Below the pieces are notes generated by a model, which was not told the DNA's origin, made no database searches, and saw nothing but the letters and a program-made list of their open reading frames with translations. 64,000 nucleotides of DNA from Sanguinoderma infundibulare (taxonomy: Eukaryota > Basidiomycota > Agaricomycetes > Polyporales > Polyporaceae). The translations under genes and the position numbers were made by a program. Below, piece after piece: positions 39,309 to 51,366 of this stretch. How positions within the stretch are numbered: position 1 is the stretch's first letter; every line of letters starts with the position of its first letter. The DNA lies in assembly GCA_032821775.1 (NCBI GenBank), contig JAVLRN010000011.1:186001-250000 (forward strand), read 5' to 3'.

Positions 39309-40200
39309 ATGGTTCAGAACGGACAAATCACGTTCTACACTCATGCGGTATGTGGTCGTCCATGCTCATCCTATGCTGGTCTTGGGTTGACTCAGGGCAC
39401 GTGGATTGGCAGACCTCCACCTTCTGCCAACGGGTGCACATCGCCCTAGAAGAGGCCAAAGCGGACTACACGTCCTTCTTCGTCAACCTGCAGGAAAAGC
39501 CCGAGTGGTACAGCTCGAAGGTCAACACCGTCACCGGCAAGGTCAGCATTCCCCTCCTCTCTCGGCACCATTCCATGCCTTGCTCACGCTCAGCCAGGTT
39601 CCTGCTCTCAGCTACGGCGGGCCCAAGCACCTGCCCGAAGAGCCCTCCCCGGAAGCGACGGTGCTCGTCGAGTCCACCGTCATCCTCGAGTTCCTCGCCG
39701 AGACCTTCCCGTCCGCGAACCTCCTCCCGCGCGACGCCCTCCTCCGCGCTCAAGCGCGCATCTTCATCTCCATCGTCGAGGACAAAATTCTCAGTGGCTT
39801 CCGTCAGCTGTTCTTCGCCGGCGCGCCCGCGACCAACCTCCTCACGGGTCTCGAAGCGCTGCAGGCGCGCCTGCCACCCACCGGGTTCGCAGTCGGAGAG
39901 TGGAGCATCGCGGACATCGTCGCGGCGCCCGTCCTCGTCCGGGTGCTCCTGCTGTTGGAGAACGAGCTGGGGAAGTATCCCCTCGGGGAGGGGAAGAAGA
40001 CACTGGAGGCGCTGCACGGGCCGAAGTTTGCGCGGATCACGAAGTACATCGAGGACGTGAAGGCGCGGCCGAGCTTCCAGGCTACCTTTGACGAGGTGAG
40101 TTTCTTTCAGGTGCTGCGCTGTATTTGGTTACTGAGTTGAAATCTGTAGGCGGCGATGCTGGCTTACATGAGGGCGAATCCTGCGATTCAACGTACCTAG
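39309..40200 (+). CDS. Glutathione S-transferase, GSTFuA-like (GST6), STF motif
   Basis: Intact frame, four exons, about 250 residues. Exon 1 is MVQNGQITFYTHA. Exon 2 starts TSTFCQRVHIALEEAKADY: the Pro of the SPF active-site motif is Thr here. Exon 3 has VPALSYGG, VESTVILEFLAETFP and VGEWSIADIVAAP. The last exon is AAMLAYMRANPAIQRT. A small tandem duplication of TCAACGTACCTAG straddles the stop codon. The 3' flank leads into R1 copy 3 and hydrolase copy C, the same order as GST3-R1-hydrolase B. It should fold normally, but the change next to the catalytic Ser may alter activity or substrate range. Confidence 0.9.
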
Positions 40201-40259
40201 TCAACGTACCTAGGGCATCTGAAGCGTCACGTCCATAGCAGATTTGCGATGGGAATGTT

Positions 40260-40458
40260 ACAGCTGGCAGTAGAGAGAACTGCACTCATCATGTCTTCAA
40301 TAATCACTTTCAATTTGAATCGGTAGACGATAACATTCAGTCCGTGGCCCATCATTTGTTTAGCTAGATCTAACGGACCATTCAATCAATCGCATCGAAC
40401 GCTATTCCACTAGCCAGTGCGTTAGCAGAGGTGGCACTATTGCTCGTTGATCAACGCG
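40260..40458. repeat. ~190-bp repeat R1, copy 3
   Basis: Starts ACAGCTGGCAGTAGAG and ends GTTGATCAACGC, as in copy 1. Here it is followed by what looks like the natural 3' flank of the hydrolase, so this copy marks the ancestral order GST, R1, hydrolase. Confidence 0.75.
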
Positions 40459-40622
40459 AAGATTTGTATCGCAGTGAGTACTGCCGTTCTCAACAGCCTC
40501 TGGAGCAAACACACCGGTAAGGACCAAACTTCGTTGTTCAGGACTCGAAAAATCACTCACCCCCTACCCCCGCCGCCGAGCAGCGATAGCATCGTTACAT
40601 ACATACACAGCCTGCGACATGC

Positions 40623-41545
40623 CTACCAAACGGATTTGATCCAAACGGTCAACTCCTGTAAAATCCTAGTCCTCTCCGGCTCCTGCCACTTCATGACCAG
40701 CGGGTCATGCGGTGTGTCCGGTATATCGAAGTGCGTAAACCGCTCCTCTCCAATGTCATCTAATGACCTGTCCTCACGGTCAGCATCGAGGACAGCATGT
40801 ACTCGGCAATCTCCCGTGACCATGATCGGCCGCGGCAATCCGGCGAACATCCCCGGCTTCCACTCAGACTTCAGCGAGCCCGGAGAGACCCAGAGGCTGC
40901 GGGCAGCCATCTCTTCCAGCAGGCCGCCGAGCAACGCGCGCGTGGTGTACCCGCTGTCCAAAATGGGCCCTATGAAGTCCGAGGACGCGTTCCGCGCCGC
41001 GGACGACCCGGGCCCGACGTGGGTGCCCGCCCAGTCCATCGCGGGCGAGAGCAGGATCAAGCCGCTGGGAACGGGCAGGGACGGGAACTTTGCGATGATG
41101 AGGTAGCGGGCGAGGTTGAGGACGAGCCCCGCGCCTCCAGAATCCCCACAGAGGACTATGCGGCTGGGATGGAAGCCGACGTCTTCGTCGAGGTACCGGT
41201 AGTCGGCGATGGTGTCGATGAGCGAGGTAGGGAACGGGTTCTCGGCTGCGAACGGTGCGGCGCTCGACAGGCGGTACTCTAGCCCGAAGATGCGCACGTC
41301 CTTGGCGAAATGCCCCAGGGCACCCTCATAGAACGGGGCGGAACCGCGCCACATGAGGGATTCTTTGGGGTGCGCGGAACCAGTCTGAAAAGCGAAATGC
41401 GTCGGTCAATAAGCATGTCGTCGAGTAGTCGACGCCGGATCGGAGAGACGTACGGTACGACATGTCCTCCTCCTAAAACAAGCGTTAAGCTACGCGAGGG
41501 AGAGATTCGATGGTAATGAACAAAGATCACTGACCATGCTGGTCT
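40623..41545 (-). CDS. Alpha/beta-hydrolase fold-3 (HSL-type) esterase, copy C
   Basis: This is the fullest of three copies. It encodes a predicted carboxylesterase-like enzyme. Seen are GGHVV near the 5' end, then TGSAHPKESLMWRGSAPFYE, the nucleophile elbow LCGDSGGAGL, LILLSPAMDW, and C-terminal VTGDC...DTPHDPLVMKW, with His as the likely triad member. The last residues are ELTVWIKSVW. The 5' end is a problem: the exon before the HGG junction, present as YYFHG in copies A and B, is replaced by unrelated sequence here, so the first Gly/His of HGG is not encoded. The gene is probably 5'-truncated unless an upstream exon was missed. Confidence 0.65.
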
Positions 41546-43649
41546 TTTGGCTCGCGGATGCCCGATCGCGTCAGTATACACGCGTGTCTGTGTTGGGTGA
41601 GGGATTATGGGACTCACTCGTGCGTTATAGATGGACCAGACCTCGAGCCGTGCAAAGTTGCACCTGCATACTTCCTCCGTGAGCTCCTGGACATTCGCGA
41701 ATGAGTGGTGCTGGGGGTCTCGTCTCCTTAGAAGGCGAGGTGGCAGGCCCGCCGGATTCCTGCTTGTTGTTTATAGCCATTCTGTCGACCGGCATGCAAA
41801 CGAGAGCAGGAAAGAGCGTGTATAAAGCCAGGTGAGGACGATGTCAGGTCGATAGGTTGGGGGACAAAGCTGAGCTGGATGCGAGGCGCAAGGGCATGAC
41901 TCGCGCGGCGGCGGCAGCGTGACGAGAGGTCCCGGACGACGCCGTGTCGTCGGAACTTGAACCAGTTCTCTCGTCTCAGGCTCGAGCGTCCCAATCTCGT
42001 CCCGTGCAGGCTACGTCTCTCCGTTTATCCAACGAAAAATTGACGGTCGATCTCCCTTGCAAGCAGCAACTTACCCCAGTACCATGGTAGACCGTCCTTC
42101 TTCACCGACTGAGTCAACTCGAAGTACGTGTCCAGCTCGCGCAGATTGTTGGATGCACTACTTGAACGCGAACTTACAATGGTACTGTACTTTTAGACAT
42201 ATCCGCCAAGTTCTCCGGCACGCCGAGGCCTGCCACTCACTGCATGTGCGGACATACTAAGTACGTACTAGGGGCCGTCAGCCCCAATCCCTCTGACGCC
42301 AACTAGAACCTCTACATGCCTCTCACCTCGGAGATGGACGGCTCCTTGTTAGTATCACATTGGCTTCAACCCTGTAGCAGTCGTCCTGGGCCAACACCTC
42401 AAGTGCAACACTCACTCCAGGTACCCTTGCAATGTACGTACTTTTCCTATGGTGAAGCTGCACAGAGTGGGGGGACACGGGCGACGGGAGACGCATGGTG
42501 TCGTGCCTGTGTTGCACATTCTTCGCCTCCGCGAGAGACTCGGCGCGGTCCGAGTCGAAGCTGTGACAGTTGTGTCCGCCATAGGCTGCACTCGTAGCAG
42601 CATTCAGGGAATCCAACGCCGCCAACTTCCAACTTGACTCGACGCATCGTATGGACGCTGTGCGCCTGTACCCCCAGGCATGTCGGCGGTTCTAACCTTC
42701 GAGATTCAACCCCCATCGTCGCCGACTTGGAATAGTGTCCGAATTATACTCGCCTGTCACCGCGCTTCTGTTCCGTGACGTCTCCGTGCAACTCTATTCA
42801 CGAACCTGCCGCTATCAACCAAGGTACCATCTATGCCCCGAGTACTGCTGCATTCAGGTCGTCTTGATTGTTCCCAGCTCAGTCACTTATGCACACCCAT
42901 CTCCCCTTTTCAGACTGTACACGCCCATGCATCCGAGGTATCCGTCCAACCTCAGGAGGTCCGTTGAACGCTACTGGTCCGCGCATTTCTGAGAGAGGTC
43001 TGGTGGGATGCCTGAAACTTGCGTAGCAGCTGCAGAAGTTGATCGCCAGTCTGATAGCATTACGAAGGATCCTCCGGGACTCTGCATGGCGGCCCCTTAC
43101 AATTCATCAGCCATATACCGAACTCTGCGATCTAGGCAAATCATCACATGTCAAGCTCGAATCTCCAGCTGATCAGCCGCGGCTGGTAAAGGTCATTCCT
43201 ATCGTATCCCCTCTTCCATGTGGACACTTCGAAGAACCGTACTACATTGAGCACTCAGAGGTGCATGTTCCGAGGTCAGTTTTCCCTGCTGAGATGTTTG
43301 CGACGGCTCATTGACCTGATGAATGCAAAGGGGCTCGATTTGAGAGAGACTATTGCCTAACAGGTGTACAGTACCTTGTGGATCAAGGATGAATCCATGA
43401 ACCAGTTCTCTCCGCTGCGCTCTGAAGGAGCGTCAGCTATCATCGTGCATATGCTCTCAAGGTTTGACAGATGGCGGTTGGTATCGTCACCATTGTACCG
43501 TAGGAATCGCGTCTGCTGATTTCTCTCCTGTCTGCGCTTTGGAAATAATGTTGAGCTGGTTTCGAAGCCTATATAAGGGGCGCACAGGCACTTTGGAGGA
43601 TGTCCAATCTGCCCCTGCGTGCGACTCTCACCAATCTCGTATCGTACGC
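41546..43649. other. 2.1-kb stretch without a recognised gene
   Basis: Both strands have only short, low-similarity open frames, for example plus-strand 42316-42597 and 43039-43314. A TATATAAGG at 43570-43578 belongs to the next gene. This may be decayed sequence at the right edge of the amplified region. Confidence 0.4.
43570..43577 (+). promoter_or_regulatory. TATA box of the DUF6533 gene
   Basis: TATATAAG about 75 nt before the ATG at 43650. Confidence 0.55.
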
Positions 43650-45490
43650 ATGGCATCCTCGGATGATCCATCCGCCATCGTTGCTGAGTATAGTAGCCTG
43701 TACGTCCTTCCCTCGTTCACGGAGTGCATGTATTCTGAAGAATGCGGTATAGCATCACCGGTAATTACCGCGACATAGCAACTGCAGGTGGGCAGCGCCC
43801 TCGGTTCTCGTTTCATGGCACAACAACGTCATTCCTCCATTGAATTTGACACGCCTCTTTCTTTTCAGCCCTCTTCCTGTACGACTACATCCTCACCATC
43901 GGCGACGAAGTTGAGTATTTCTGGACAAGTCGAAAGACGGGCGCCGCTGCCTTGTTCTTTCTGAACAGGTACTTGAACTTGAACATTTATTCCTACAATA
44001 CCTTCGCGGGTTTCGCCTCCATACCATCCAACGAGGTATGTTGGTGTATATGTACAACATTTTCTCCGTACTGACTGCCAAGCGTTCTTACAGAGGTTCG
44101 TGATATGTACTTTTCTCAAGCGCAGACAGTGCCTGATCGCAAAGTTCCGAACACCCAGCTGCGCAGCCATCATTATCGCTGGTGACATCTTCGACGGTTT
44201 GCCATACTTTGTGTGGGCAGGTGCGGCTTTGTACCACCCATACGCTCTGTACTCACGTTCATCTATCTTCTCCAGCATTCTCCGCCTTGCGCCTATTTGC
44301 GTTAACATCGAACTTGAACGATTTCCAACGTTGGACATCCTCGCTCCTCGTCTTCTCCCTCTCTGTCGTACCGGTCATCATCAACCTGGTCTGTAGTCCA
44401 GTTGATAAGTTGTGTTTCTTCTTTTGATAGCGCGCGTAGCTCGTCTTTGCGTATGGGACCTCTGGGGGGAAGTCGTTGAACGCACACGGGTGTACTGAAT
44501 CGATTAGTGTCCCGGGGTGGATCGTGCAACAGTGAGCACTTTCCAGTTTTTCGAGTTATAATAGTACTCTAACCCCGAGTCCAGATGTTCGTTAGTGGCA
44601 TGAGAGGCGCATGCATAAGCGTTACTAACTGCACGTGTGTCCCAGTCATTATTGTCTCCCGGACGTCTCTGCTTGCAGCGGACTGTATTGTCATGGGAAT
44701 CACGTGGCTGGCTCTGTTTAGGTCCATCGATCTCCAACGCATACACAGCCAAACGTTCGCAAATGTTCTCTTTACGGATGGTGAGCAGTATGATATTATT
44801 AAGGGGTTCAAGTATTAGAAGCTGACCCTGGGAATACAGGGATTATCTATTTTCTGTTAGTAATATTTGTGTCTCGCAAAACAAAAGCGTTGACCCTCAA
44901 AGCCCCCTAGCATTCTGTTCATTCTCAACGTGTTGCATCTCACATTCTCGACGCTATCCGTGAGTAGCCTCAGCCACAACATCCACAGGACGCACAACTA
45001 CGTTTTATGTTCGTGTTTCAGGTAGCTCGTTCCGGGATTCCGGACACCAGCTTTCTCACCACTTTCATTGAACCGTATGTAGCTCCTCACTACATCGCAT
45101 TGGCATTCTAGACGCTTATCGGAAGAATTGCGAAGGTTGACGGCGATTCTCGTCCAGCGGTTCTTACTACACCTCCAATCGGTGAACTGCCAGAAGGCAC
45201 TCGGCATCATGTCCTCGCTTCAACTTGACGAAGGGACATCTAACGCAAGCTCAGTCATCTTCAACAGGCTGGTTGGCTCGCTCGCCACTCGTCTCACGCC
45301 CGAAGACTACTGGCGAGGAGAGGATGAAGTTGCTCCTAACGTGGCCTCGAGCGATGGATTGGAGTTAGAGGAGAGGCCAAGCCCAATTGCAGATAGCGGC
45401 GGCGAGGATGGCCAGCCATGCATCGCTTCCGCTTCGTCCTCCGGACAGCCTAGTGGGTCGCGAGTACGGGTGGAAGTACAGGGGCAGTAA
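43650..45490 (+). CDS. DUF6533-type multi-pass membrane protein
   Basis: The family is basidiomycete-specific and of unknown role. Exon 1 is MASSDDPSAIVAEYSSL. Exon 2 has the domain signature ALFLYDYILTIGDEVEYFW and ALFFLNRYLNL. Splicing at 44219-44275 joins FVWA to AFSALRLFAL, a typical second segment. Further hydrophobic segments are SSLLVFSLSVVPVIINL, IVSRTSLLAADCIVMGITWL and GIIYFLLVIFV. The C-terminal tail (LTAILVQRFLLHLQSV and on) is hydrophilic, with an acidic end. Splicing between 44398 and 44650 is unclear and a disrupted frame there is possible. Six to seven membrane segments are expected; ligand and partners are unknown. Confidence 0.7.
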
Positions 45491-45943
45491 AGATAGAGGC
45501 ACAATTCGTCTCACGGTGTATCCGCTATTCGTTGTCCGGATATAGACATGGGCGCCGAACGACGGCGCGCCGTTTTCGTTTCATACGAGGTGCGCAAGGC
45601 TGCAGGCGACGCGAGAGCTTGCAATTGTGTTCATGGGGAGACTCCCACAAAGCATCGAGCCCAAAAGACCTCGAGATCTGCCCAAGAGGATGCGGTTTAA
45701 TGATAGTACATACACTAGAGGCACGCCAGCACGCCGTCTCCAGGCCAAACAAGAACGCCAGGGTTTTCTGGCTTTGCGACAAAGTCAGAAAATACCGATT
45801 AATTTGCGCTCATGTGGCTGGCGTATGGAATAGGCATGATAGGAGGTAGCTTAAGTTACACTTCATAGCCAAGTTTATCGAACTTCGTCGGTACATGCAC
45901 ACACAATGTTCCTACAAGCCCCGGTAACATGCTCGATCGCCGC

Positions 45944-47162
45944 TCAGTCAACATCAACCGGGTTCCAGGTAATAGTGCCCTCCTTCCCGCGGTCGAGGGC
46001 GTCGATCGCAGCCACGTCCTCCGGGCTCAGTTCGAAGTCGTACACCGCTGCGTTGCTGGCCACGCGGACCGGGTCTGCGGATTTCGGCAACGGAGCGAAG
46101 CTAAGGAGCCGTCAGCTGTTTTCTTACAAAGAAGGGTCTGAGGGTGACGCACCCGCGTTGCAGCGACCACCGAACGAGCACCTGCGCAGGCGATTTGTTG
46201 TGCTGTCGGGACCCGTCTCAGTACTGGGCACATACGCGAAACAACATGCAGACACCCGACCTTCTTTGCGACCTCGAGGATCGCAGGAATGTCCCACTGT
46301 CCGCGCATGAGGGGTGCGTATGCCTCGATGAAGATGCCGTGCTTCTTGCAGTAGTCGACGATCTCCTTTTGCTGGTTGAGAGGCTGAAGCTGCGCAAAGG
46401 TTCGGTGGGCTTCTGGTTTCAATAGGGACGGACGAACAGCAGTTGCTCACTTCAATCTGATTGATATCGGGGAGCTCGAGGCCTGCCTCCCGAATCTCCT
46501 CGAGATGCTTGACACCACTGTTTCATCCGGCATAAGCAGCAGCTCGCACGCACGCACTATGAACTGACTAGTTCGAGACACCGATGGAACGGAGCTTGCC
46601 CGCAGCCTTAGCTTCGATGAGTGCCTTCCAGGTGGCGATGCGAGTGGGCTTGTCGGACATCGCGCTGTGGATCAGCATGAAGTCCAGGTAGTCGAAACCG
46701 AACTTCTTCAGCGAGTCGTCCACAGCAGCGAGCGTTTTCTCGTAGCCGTGCTCGTCGTTCCCGATCTTCGAGGCTAAGTCCCTAACTCAGTTCCGCAGAC
46801 CACATGTGGGATGATCGGAATGCCTACTGATGTATACTTGGTTGCGCGGGATGCCGCTCTCCCGAACAGCTTCGCCTACTTGGGCCTCGTTTCTGTACAT
46901 ACGAGCCGAATCGATGTGGCTGCAAGGACACAGTCAACATTTAAGCTCTGGTTTTACTCGGAATGCCCGCTTGCACATACCAGTATCCAGCCTTCAAGGC
47001 AGCGAGAGATGCGGGCTTGGCATCGTTGTTCCGGTAGACGCCGAGTCCAAGGAGAGGCAACTCATAACCTGTACGGGAACGGTGAGAACGAAACATCAGA
47101 GTGGTGTAGCACGCACCAGAGCGCAGACGAACAGTGGTATTGATTGCGAGGGAGGATGTCAT
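45944..47162 (-). CDS. Aldo/keto reductase
   Basis: An NADPH-dependent reductase of small carbonyl compounds, about 290 residues in seven or eight exons. The start is MTSSLAINTTVRLRSG. YELPLLGLGVYRNND follows, then HIDSARMYRNEAQVG (catalytic Asp and Tyr), SKIGNDEHGYEKT (Lys), DYLDFMLIHS (His), SIGVSN, EAYAPLMRGQW, KKSPAQVLVRWSLQRG and the cofactor-binding PLPKSADPVRVASNAAVY. The end is GTITWNPVDVD, stopping at 45944. The full tetrad Asp-Tyr-Lys-His is present, so it should be active. A minus-strand TATATATC at 47269-47276, about 110 nt upstream, may be its TATA box. Confidence 0.88.
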
Positions 47163-47639
47163 GATAGTTGGCAGGGACGGTGCAAGGCTAGTGCAAGTCA
47201 GTTTCGCGCCAACGTCGTAGCTGTAGTCGGACTCGAGGCGTAGTAACCTGTCGGAGGGTATAGAGAGGGGATATATACGGTTGCGATAAGTTGCTGCTAC
47301 TTATCAAGCGCTCACGATAAATCCAGCAGACGTTGCGGACCCAAAAACCTGCGTCACTTCGAAGGTTCTCAGTGGCTCCAGATGTCCAAGCTGTGTCTTC
47401 TGAACGATGGAAAGATGTGGGAAAGGGGCTGAGCAGGAGTAAGCGGACTTCCTCCTCAGAGTCCTGGGCGTCAGTGCCGCCTCTCCCGCGTGCCCGCCTG
47501 TGCACGGCTGCCGCAAGCGCTACGGACCGTACCTTCTTCCTTCTTCCTTCGTCCGACTATCCCATACCCATGCGCCATCAATATTTTCTCTCTCAGAAGG
47601 CTTGAAGATGCTATGAATGAGCTTCCACTGGGTCCGAAC
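47163..47639. other. Intergenic, AKR promoter side
   Basis: About 480 bp with the AKR promoter. No gene was recognised. Confidence 0.45.
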
Positions 47640-48091
47640 CACCGAAGATCGACCTGATATAGCGGTACGGCGATCTTGGTGAGTGCACGCTACCTCCGTG
47701 TTCCGCGTTCTTGAAGTGTATCTGTTCCATCTCCCATCTCCATTTATCTCCTTCCAGTATTCTCCACACGCCGGATTTGCTGCACCTCATGCACCTCATC
47801 GACAAGGCAACAGGCTGCGTCTTCGTTGCTCCGGCTGGCGTGGAACAGCCCCGGACACGGTCGGACAAGCCGGCGTCACAGCGCCCGAACATGCACACTC
47901 CCATGACATCTGCCACTGGTCCCGTTCCCACTCACGGCCCGCGCTCGGACGTGCACGACGTGCAGGAGCGCTGGATCGACTCAAAGGAGGAGTGTGACGC
48001 GTGGGAGAAGGCGCAGGAAGAGGCGGCGAGGCAGAGGCAGCGTGGGATCCGCGAACAGACCTCTAGGGCGCGGGCTGGAAAGGAGGATTAG
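47640..48091 (+). pseudogene. GPN2 3' relic upstream of GST7
   Basis: It contains the end of the exon with KIDLI.RYGDL, the following intron start GTGAGTGCACG, and the last exon from LMHLIDKATGCVFVAPAGVE to AGKED. The penultimate exon with the NLDFYTEVQD segment is missing altogether. The last exon has also lost parts such as the WRREGQLV-like stretch. It is older or more damaged than the copy at 38 kb. Confidence 0.8.
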
Positions 48092-48574
48092 ACATTGTGG
48101 TTTCCGGTATGTCTACAGTATTTGTATTCTAGTGCGTCGGACCGTGTTAACGTGTGCGGCACTGCGCACGATGAGATGCACTTGCCTTATATGATGGTCC
48201 GTCCTCCTCTCTCGCTATCGCCGTCTCTGAACCTCGGAAGATGGTTACGTTACGACGGGGTTGGGTAAGTTACACAGCGGTCACTTTATTCGGTTGCGGG
48301 AGTGGGTGGTTTTGGGGACATCTCCCAGGTTTCCGAAGTCCGGACACCCTCGCAGTCCCTGGTCATCGTCGAGTTCCTCGCTTGGGATCCTCGCCATGGC
48401 CATCTCGTCGGTGCCTATTCAATATCAATAATACAGGCGTCTAGACCCGAGTGAGTCAAATTTCGGTCCTCCAATCACGGCGGACTGCGATCTGTCCACG
48501 TGTGTACATTATCTGTCACAATTCGGAGCCGCACAAGCGCATTCGCGACGCTGACAGACCTGCTCCATGACTGG

Positions 48575-48580
48575 TATAAA
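48575..48580 (+). promoter_or_regulatory. TATA box of GST7
   Basis: GGTATAAAGC, 72 nt before the start codon. Confidence 0.6.
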
Positions 48581-48646
48581 GCCTGAAAGACGAAACCACT
48601 AGACGGCACTAATCCTCCAGACTGATCGCTTATCTTCACAGAACCC

Positions 48647-49534
48647 ATGGTACAGAACGGTCAGATCACGTTCTACACTCATGCAGTACGTTGTCGTCCG
48701 TGTTCATCCTATGTTGGTCTGGGATTTACTCAATGGGCATGGATTGGTAGGCCTCCTCCTTCTGCCACCGGGTGCAAATCGCCCTAGAAGAGGCCAAAGC
48801 GGACTACACGTCCATCTTCATCAACACGTGGGACAAACCCGAGTGGTACACCTCGAGGGTCAACCCTGTCACCGGCAAGGTCATTATTCCTCTCCCCGCT
48901 CAGCACCGTTCCATGTCTTGCTCACGCCCAGCCAGGTTCCTGCCCTCAGCTACGGCGGGCCCCAGCACCCGCCTGAAGAGCCTTCCCCGGAAGCGACGGT
49001 GCTCGTCGAGTCCATCGTCATCCTCGAGTTCCTCGCCGAGACCTTCCCGTCCGCAAACCTCCTCCCGCGCGACGCCATCCTTCGCGCGAAAGCTCGCATC
49101 TTCATCTCCATCGTCGACGACAAAATTCTCAGCGGTCTCCGAGGGTTCTTCTTCGCCGGCGCGCCGGTGAGCGACCTCCTCGCTGGCCTCGAAGCGCTAC
49201 AGGCGCGCCTGCCGTCCACTGGGTTCGCGGTCGGGGAGTGGAGCATCGCTGACATCGCCGCTGGGCCGATCCTCGCCTGGATCCTCTTGTCGCTAGAGAA
49301 CGACTTCGGGAAGTATCCCATCGAGGAGGGGCAGAAGACGCTGGAGGCGCTCCGCGGGTCGAGGTTTGCGCGGCTCAAGAAGTATTTCGACGACGTAAAG
49401 GCGCGGCCGAGCTTTGTGGCTACCTGGGACGAGGTGAGCTTTATTCAGGTTCAGGGTAGCTTTGGGTACTTAGTTGAGCATCGCAGGCGGCGCTGCTGGC
49501 TTTCATGAAGGCGACTCCTCTTCAACGTAACTAG
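48647..49534 (+). CDS. Glutathione S-transferase, GSTFuA-like (GST7), SSF motif
   Basis: Intact frame, four exons, about 245 residues. Exon 1 is MVQNGQITFYTHA. Exon 2 starts ASSFCHRVQIALEEAKADY; the Pro of SPF is Ser. It continues INTWDKPEWYTSRVNPVTGK, differing from the LQEKPEWYSSKVNT of the others. Exon 3 has VPALSYGG, VESIVILEFLAETFP and VGEWSIADIAAGP. The last exon is AALLAFMKATPLQRN. The 3' flank resembles that of GST5. Together with GST6 it is one of two array members with an altered active-site motif. Confidence 0.9.
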
Positions 49535-49784
49535 GACGTTTTGAGGCGAATGCGCGTTCCTGGCAAGCATAGTGATGTCCAATGTTACCACTGGTAATGA
49601 AACGAACTAAAACCATCCTGAATCCGAATCACGTTGGCGGGCATTTTCTTAGCAAGTACGATTCTGAAGACTCTGACGTTCAGGCAAGTGACCAACCCCG
49701 AGCGGAAATTGCCGACATTCGCGGATCGCCGGTCCTCTTCCTCCTCGTTCCTCCCTACGATCTCGACTAGCTCAAGCGGTCTTG

Positions 49785-50005
49785 CCATTGGGAGAGGTTG
49801 TCTGTCCCTCGCCGCGGAGCGGCCAATCGACATCATGCCACGGCAAACATCGGCTTTTCACTACTCTCAATCGTCTAATCGCCACGCTATGAACGAGATC
49901 ATCCCATCCGCATGGGCAATCGACGTCGGCGCCCTCATCAAGCTGGAAGACGCTATGAACGAATTTCAACGTCCGAACGGCTGGATGCCGTCGTGCATGG
50001 AGTAA
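49785..50005 (+). pseudogene. GPN2 N-terminal relic downstream of GST7
   Basis: The plus strand keeps AIDVGALIKLEDAMNEF and a corrupted GPN loop (QRPNGWM for LGPNGGM), aligned with the 5' part of GPN2. Walker A is destroyed. A similar piece follows GST5 at 37.4 kb, so GST7 and GST5 were copied with the next tandem GPN2 unit attached. Confidence 0.75.
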
Positions 50006-50775
50006 GTACGGTTGGCTTGACCCTCGGATTGCCTTTTGGAGCTCGACCAGAACAGAACCTCACAAGCCAGATAGAGCGCAACCGAGATCATCAAACACCC
50101 TTGTGCCAAAAACGTCGTTCGCACCCCACAACACTCATACAGTTAAAGTCGGTGAGTCGTCTACTTATGATTCGGTCGAAAATCTCACAGCTTCACGGCC
50201 ATCGCCAGACTGTTCGTTGCCATGTCTCGGGAGTCGGGCCACGCTCGCAAATAGCATCCCCACCCGTGACTTCCCTTCTGCCTGCCCGCAGCCCGCCTTT
50301 ATCAAGCCGCAGTCTTCCTTCTCTTCCTCGCTATCCCCCCTCCGCGCCCTCTTACATGCGACAGCGGTGCAACTTGCTCCCACGGAGTTTTCCGTGTGTG
50401 CGGATACTTCTCCGGGAACTCTACCTGGTGAGAGTCCCCGCCGGTGGCTTTATCCCATATTCAGATGAAATAAGCACTGCCGTCGGGCTTCGAGAGGATC
50501 TTCCGATGGCCGGGACATTCACGAAGAAGGAAACCAGACATCCTGAGCTAATCTCAATAGCCTCAGGCCCGGGTGTGGACGAGCCTGGACTGACCGCCGA
50601 TCAAGCTGTCGGCTCTCGCACGGCGAGGGAAGGCAGCCTCGGGCGCGCAGTCCGCCTCGACAAGGTATATTCGCGAGCAAACGGGGCGGAACACAACAAT
50701 ACTCGGTACGGCTACGAGGAAACAAACAGTCCGCTGTGGTGTACTACGTCCTCACAGGTATGGGCCCAGTTGCGC
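50006..50775. other. Intergenic, no gene recognised
   Basis: Sequence between the GPN2 relic and the hydrophobin stop codon. A plus-strand frame of 324 codons crosses it, but it starts in the relic, has no recognised motif and runs antisense to the hydrophobin, so I discount it. Confidence 0.45.
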
Positions 50776-51264
50776 TCAGAGGGTGACGGGAACGCAGCCG
50801 ACGGAGAGAAGGCCGCCCTGTATGCGGAGAAGAGGGTGAGCAAGAGATCGTCTGCGGACCGTGACCAATTTAAGAAAGTGTACTGACGACGGAGTTGTCC
50901 TGGCAGCACACGGCCTGGGCGGAGCACGAGCTCCCGGCGCCGACGCCGATGACGCTGATCGGGTCGCAGGAGAGCCCGACGAGGACGTCCGGGTCGAGGA
51001 CGAGACCGAGGATGGCCAGGATCCCCGTCAGACTGGGGTTGTTGGCCTATACGATGGTTGAAGCATGAGTACGCAGTCTTTCGAGGCAAGTAACGGTTCA
51101 ATGGCAACAGGCATTGGGGAACTGACCTGCTCGACGGTGTTGCAGCACTGAACGGGGCCGGTGCTGCAGCTGGACGCTGGCTCTCCACCGCGGCCCTCGA
51201 GGGGGGTGGCGACCGCAAGAAGGGGAAGAGCCGCAAGGGCGAAGACGGCGACGCGGGAGAACAT
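50776..51264 (-). CDS. Class I hydrophobin
   Basis: A small secreted amphipathic protein that coats aerial hyphae and fruiting structures. The signal peptide is MFSRVAVFALAALPLLAVA. The mature part shows the eight-Cys pattern C-X6-CC-X31-C-X13-C-X5-CC-X12-C, with CSTGPVQCC, LSCDPIS, SSCSAQAVCC and the end LLSVGCVPVTL. Two introns are inferred: one after NTVEQ (donor GTCAGT, about 51062-51126) and one after DNSV, ending CATACAG. All eight Cys are kept, so it should be functional. It sits between GPN2 relics without being part of the duplicated unit. Confidence 0.93.
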
Positions 51265-51356
51265 TTTTGTACTGGTGAGGAGAAGGGGCTTGGGGTGCGA
51301 GAGGGCTGAGTGGTATAGACCTGAAGCCTGAGGACCGTCTTCCCCCGTCGCCGACC

Positions 51357-51366
51357 CCCTTTTATA
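51357..51366 (-). promoter_or_regulatory. TATA box of the hydrophobin gene
   Basis: GGTATAAAAGGGG on the minus strand, about 100 nt before the ATG at 51264. A strong TATA box is usual for highly expressed hydrophobins. Confidence 0.65.

Noticed and set aside
48355..48395. Another GST relic before GST7
   Set aside because: Only about 26 bp resemble the VILEFLA codons; too short to separate from chance.
49912..50886. 324-codon plus-strand frame between GPN2 relic and hydrophobin
   Set aside because: Starts inside a relic, lacks motifs and ends antisense to the hydrophobin.
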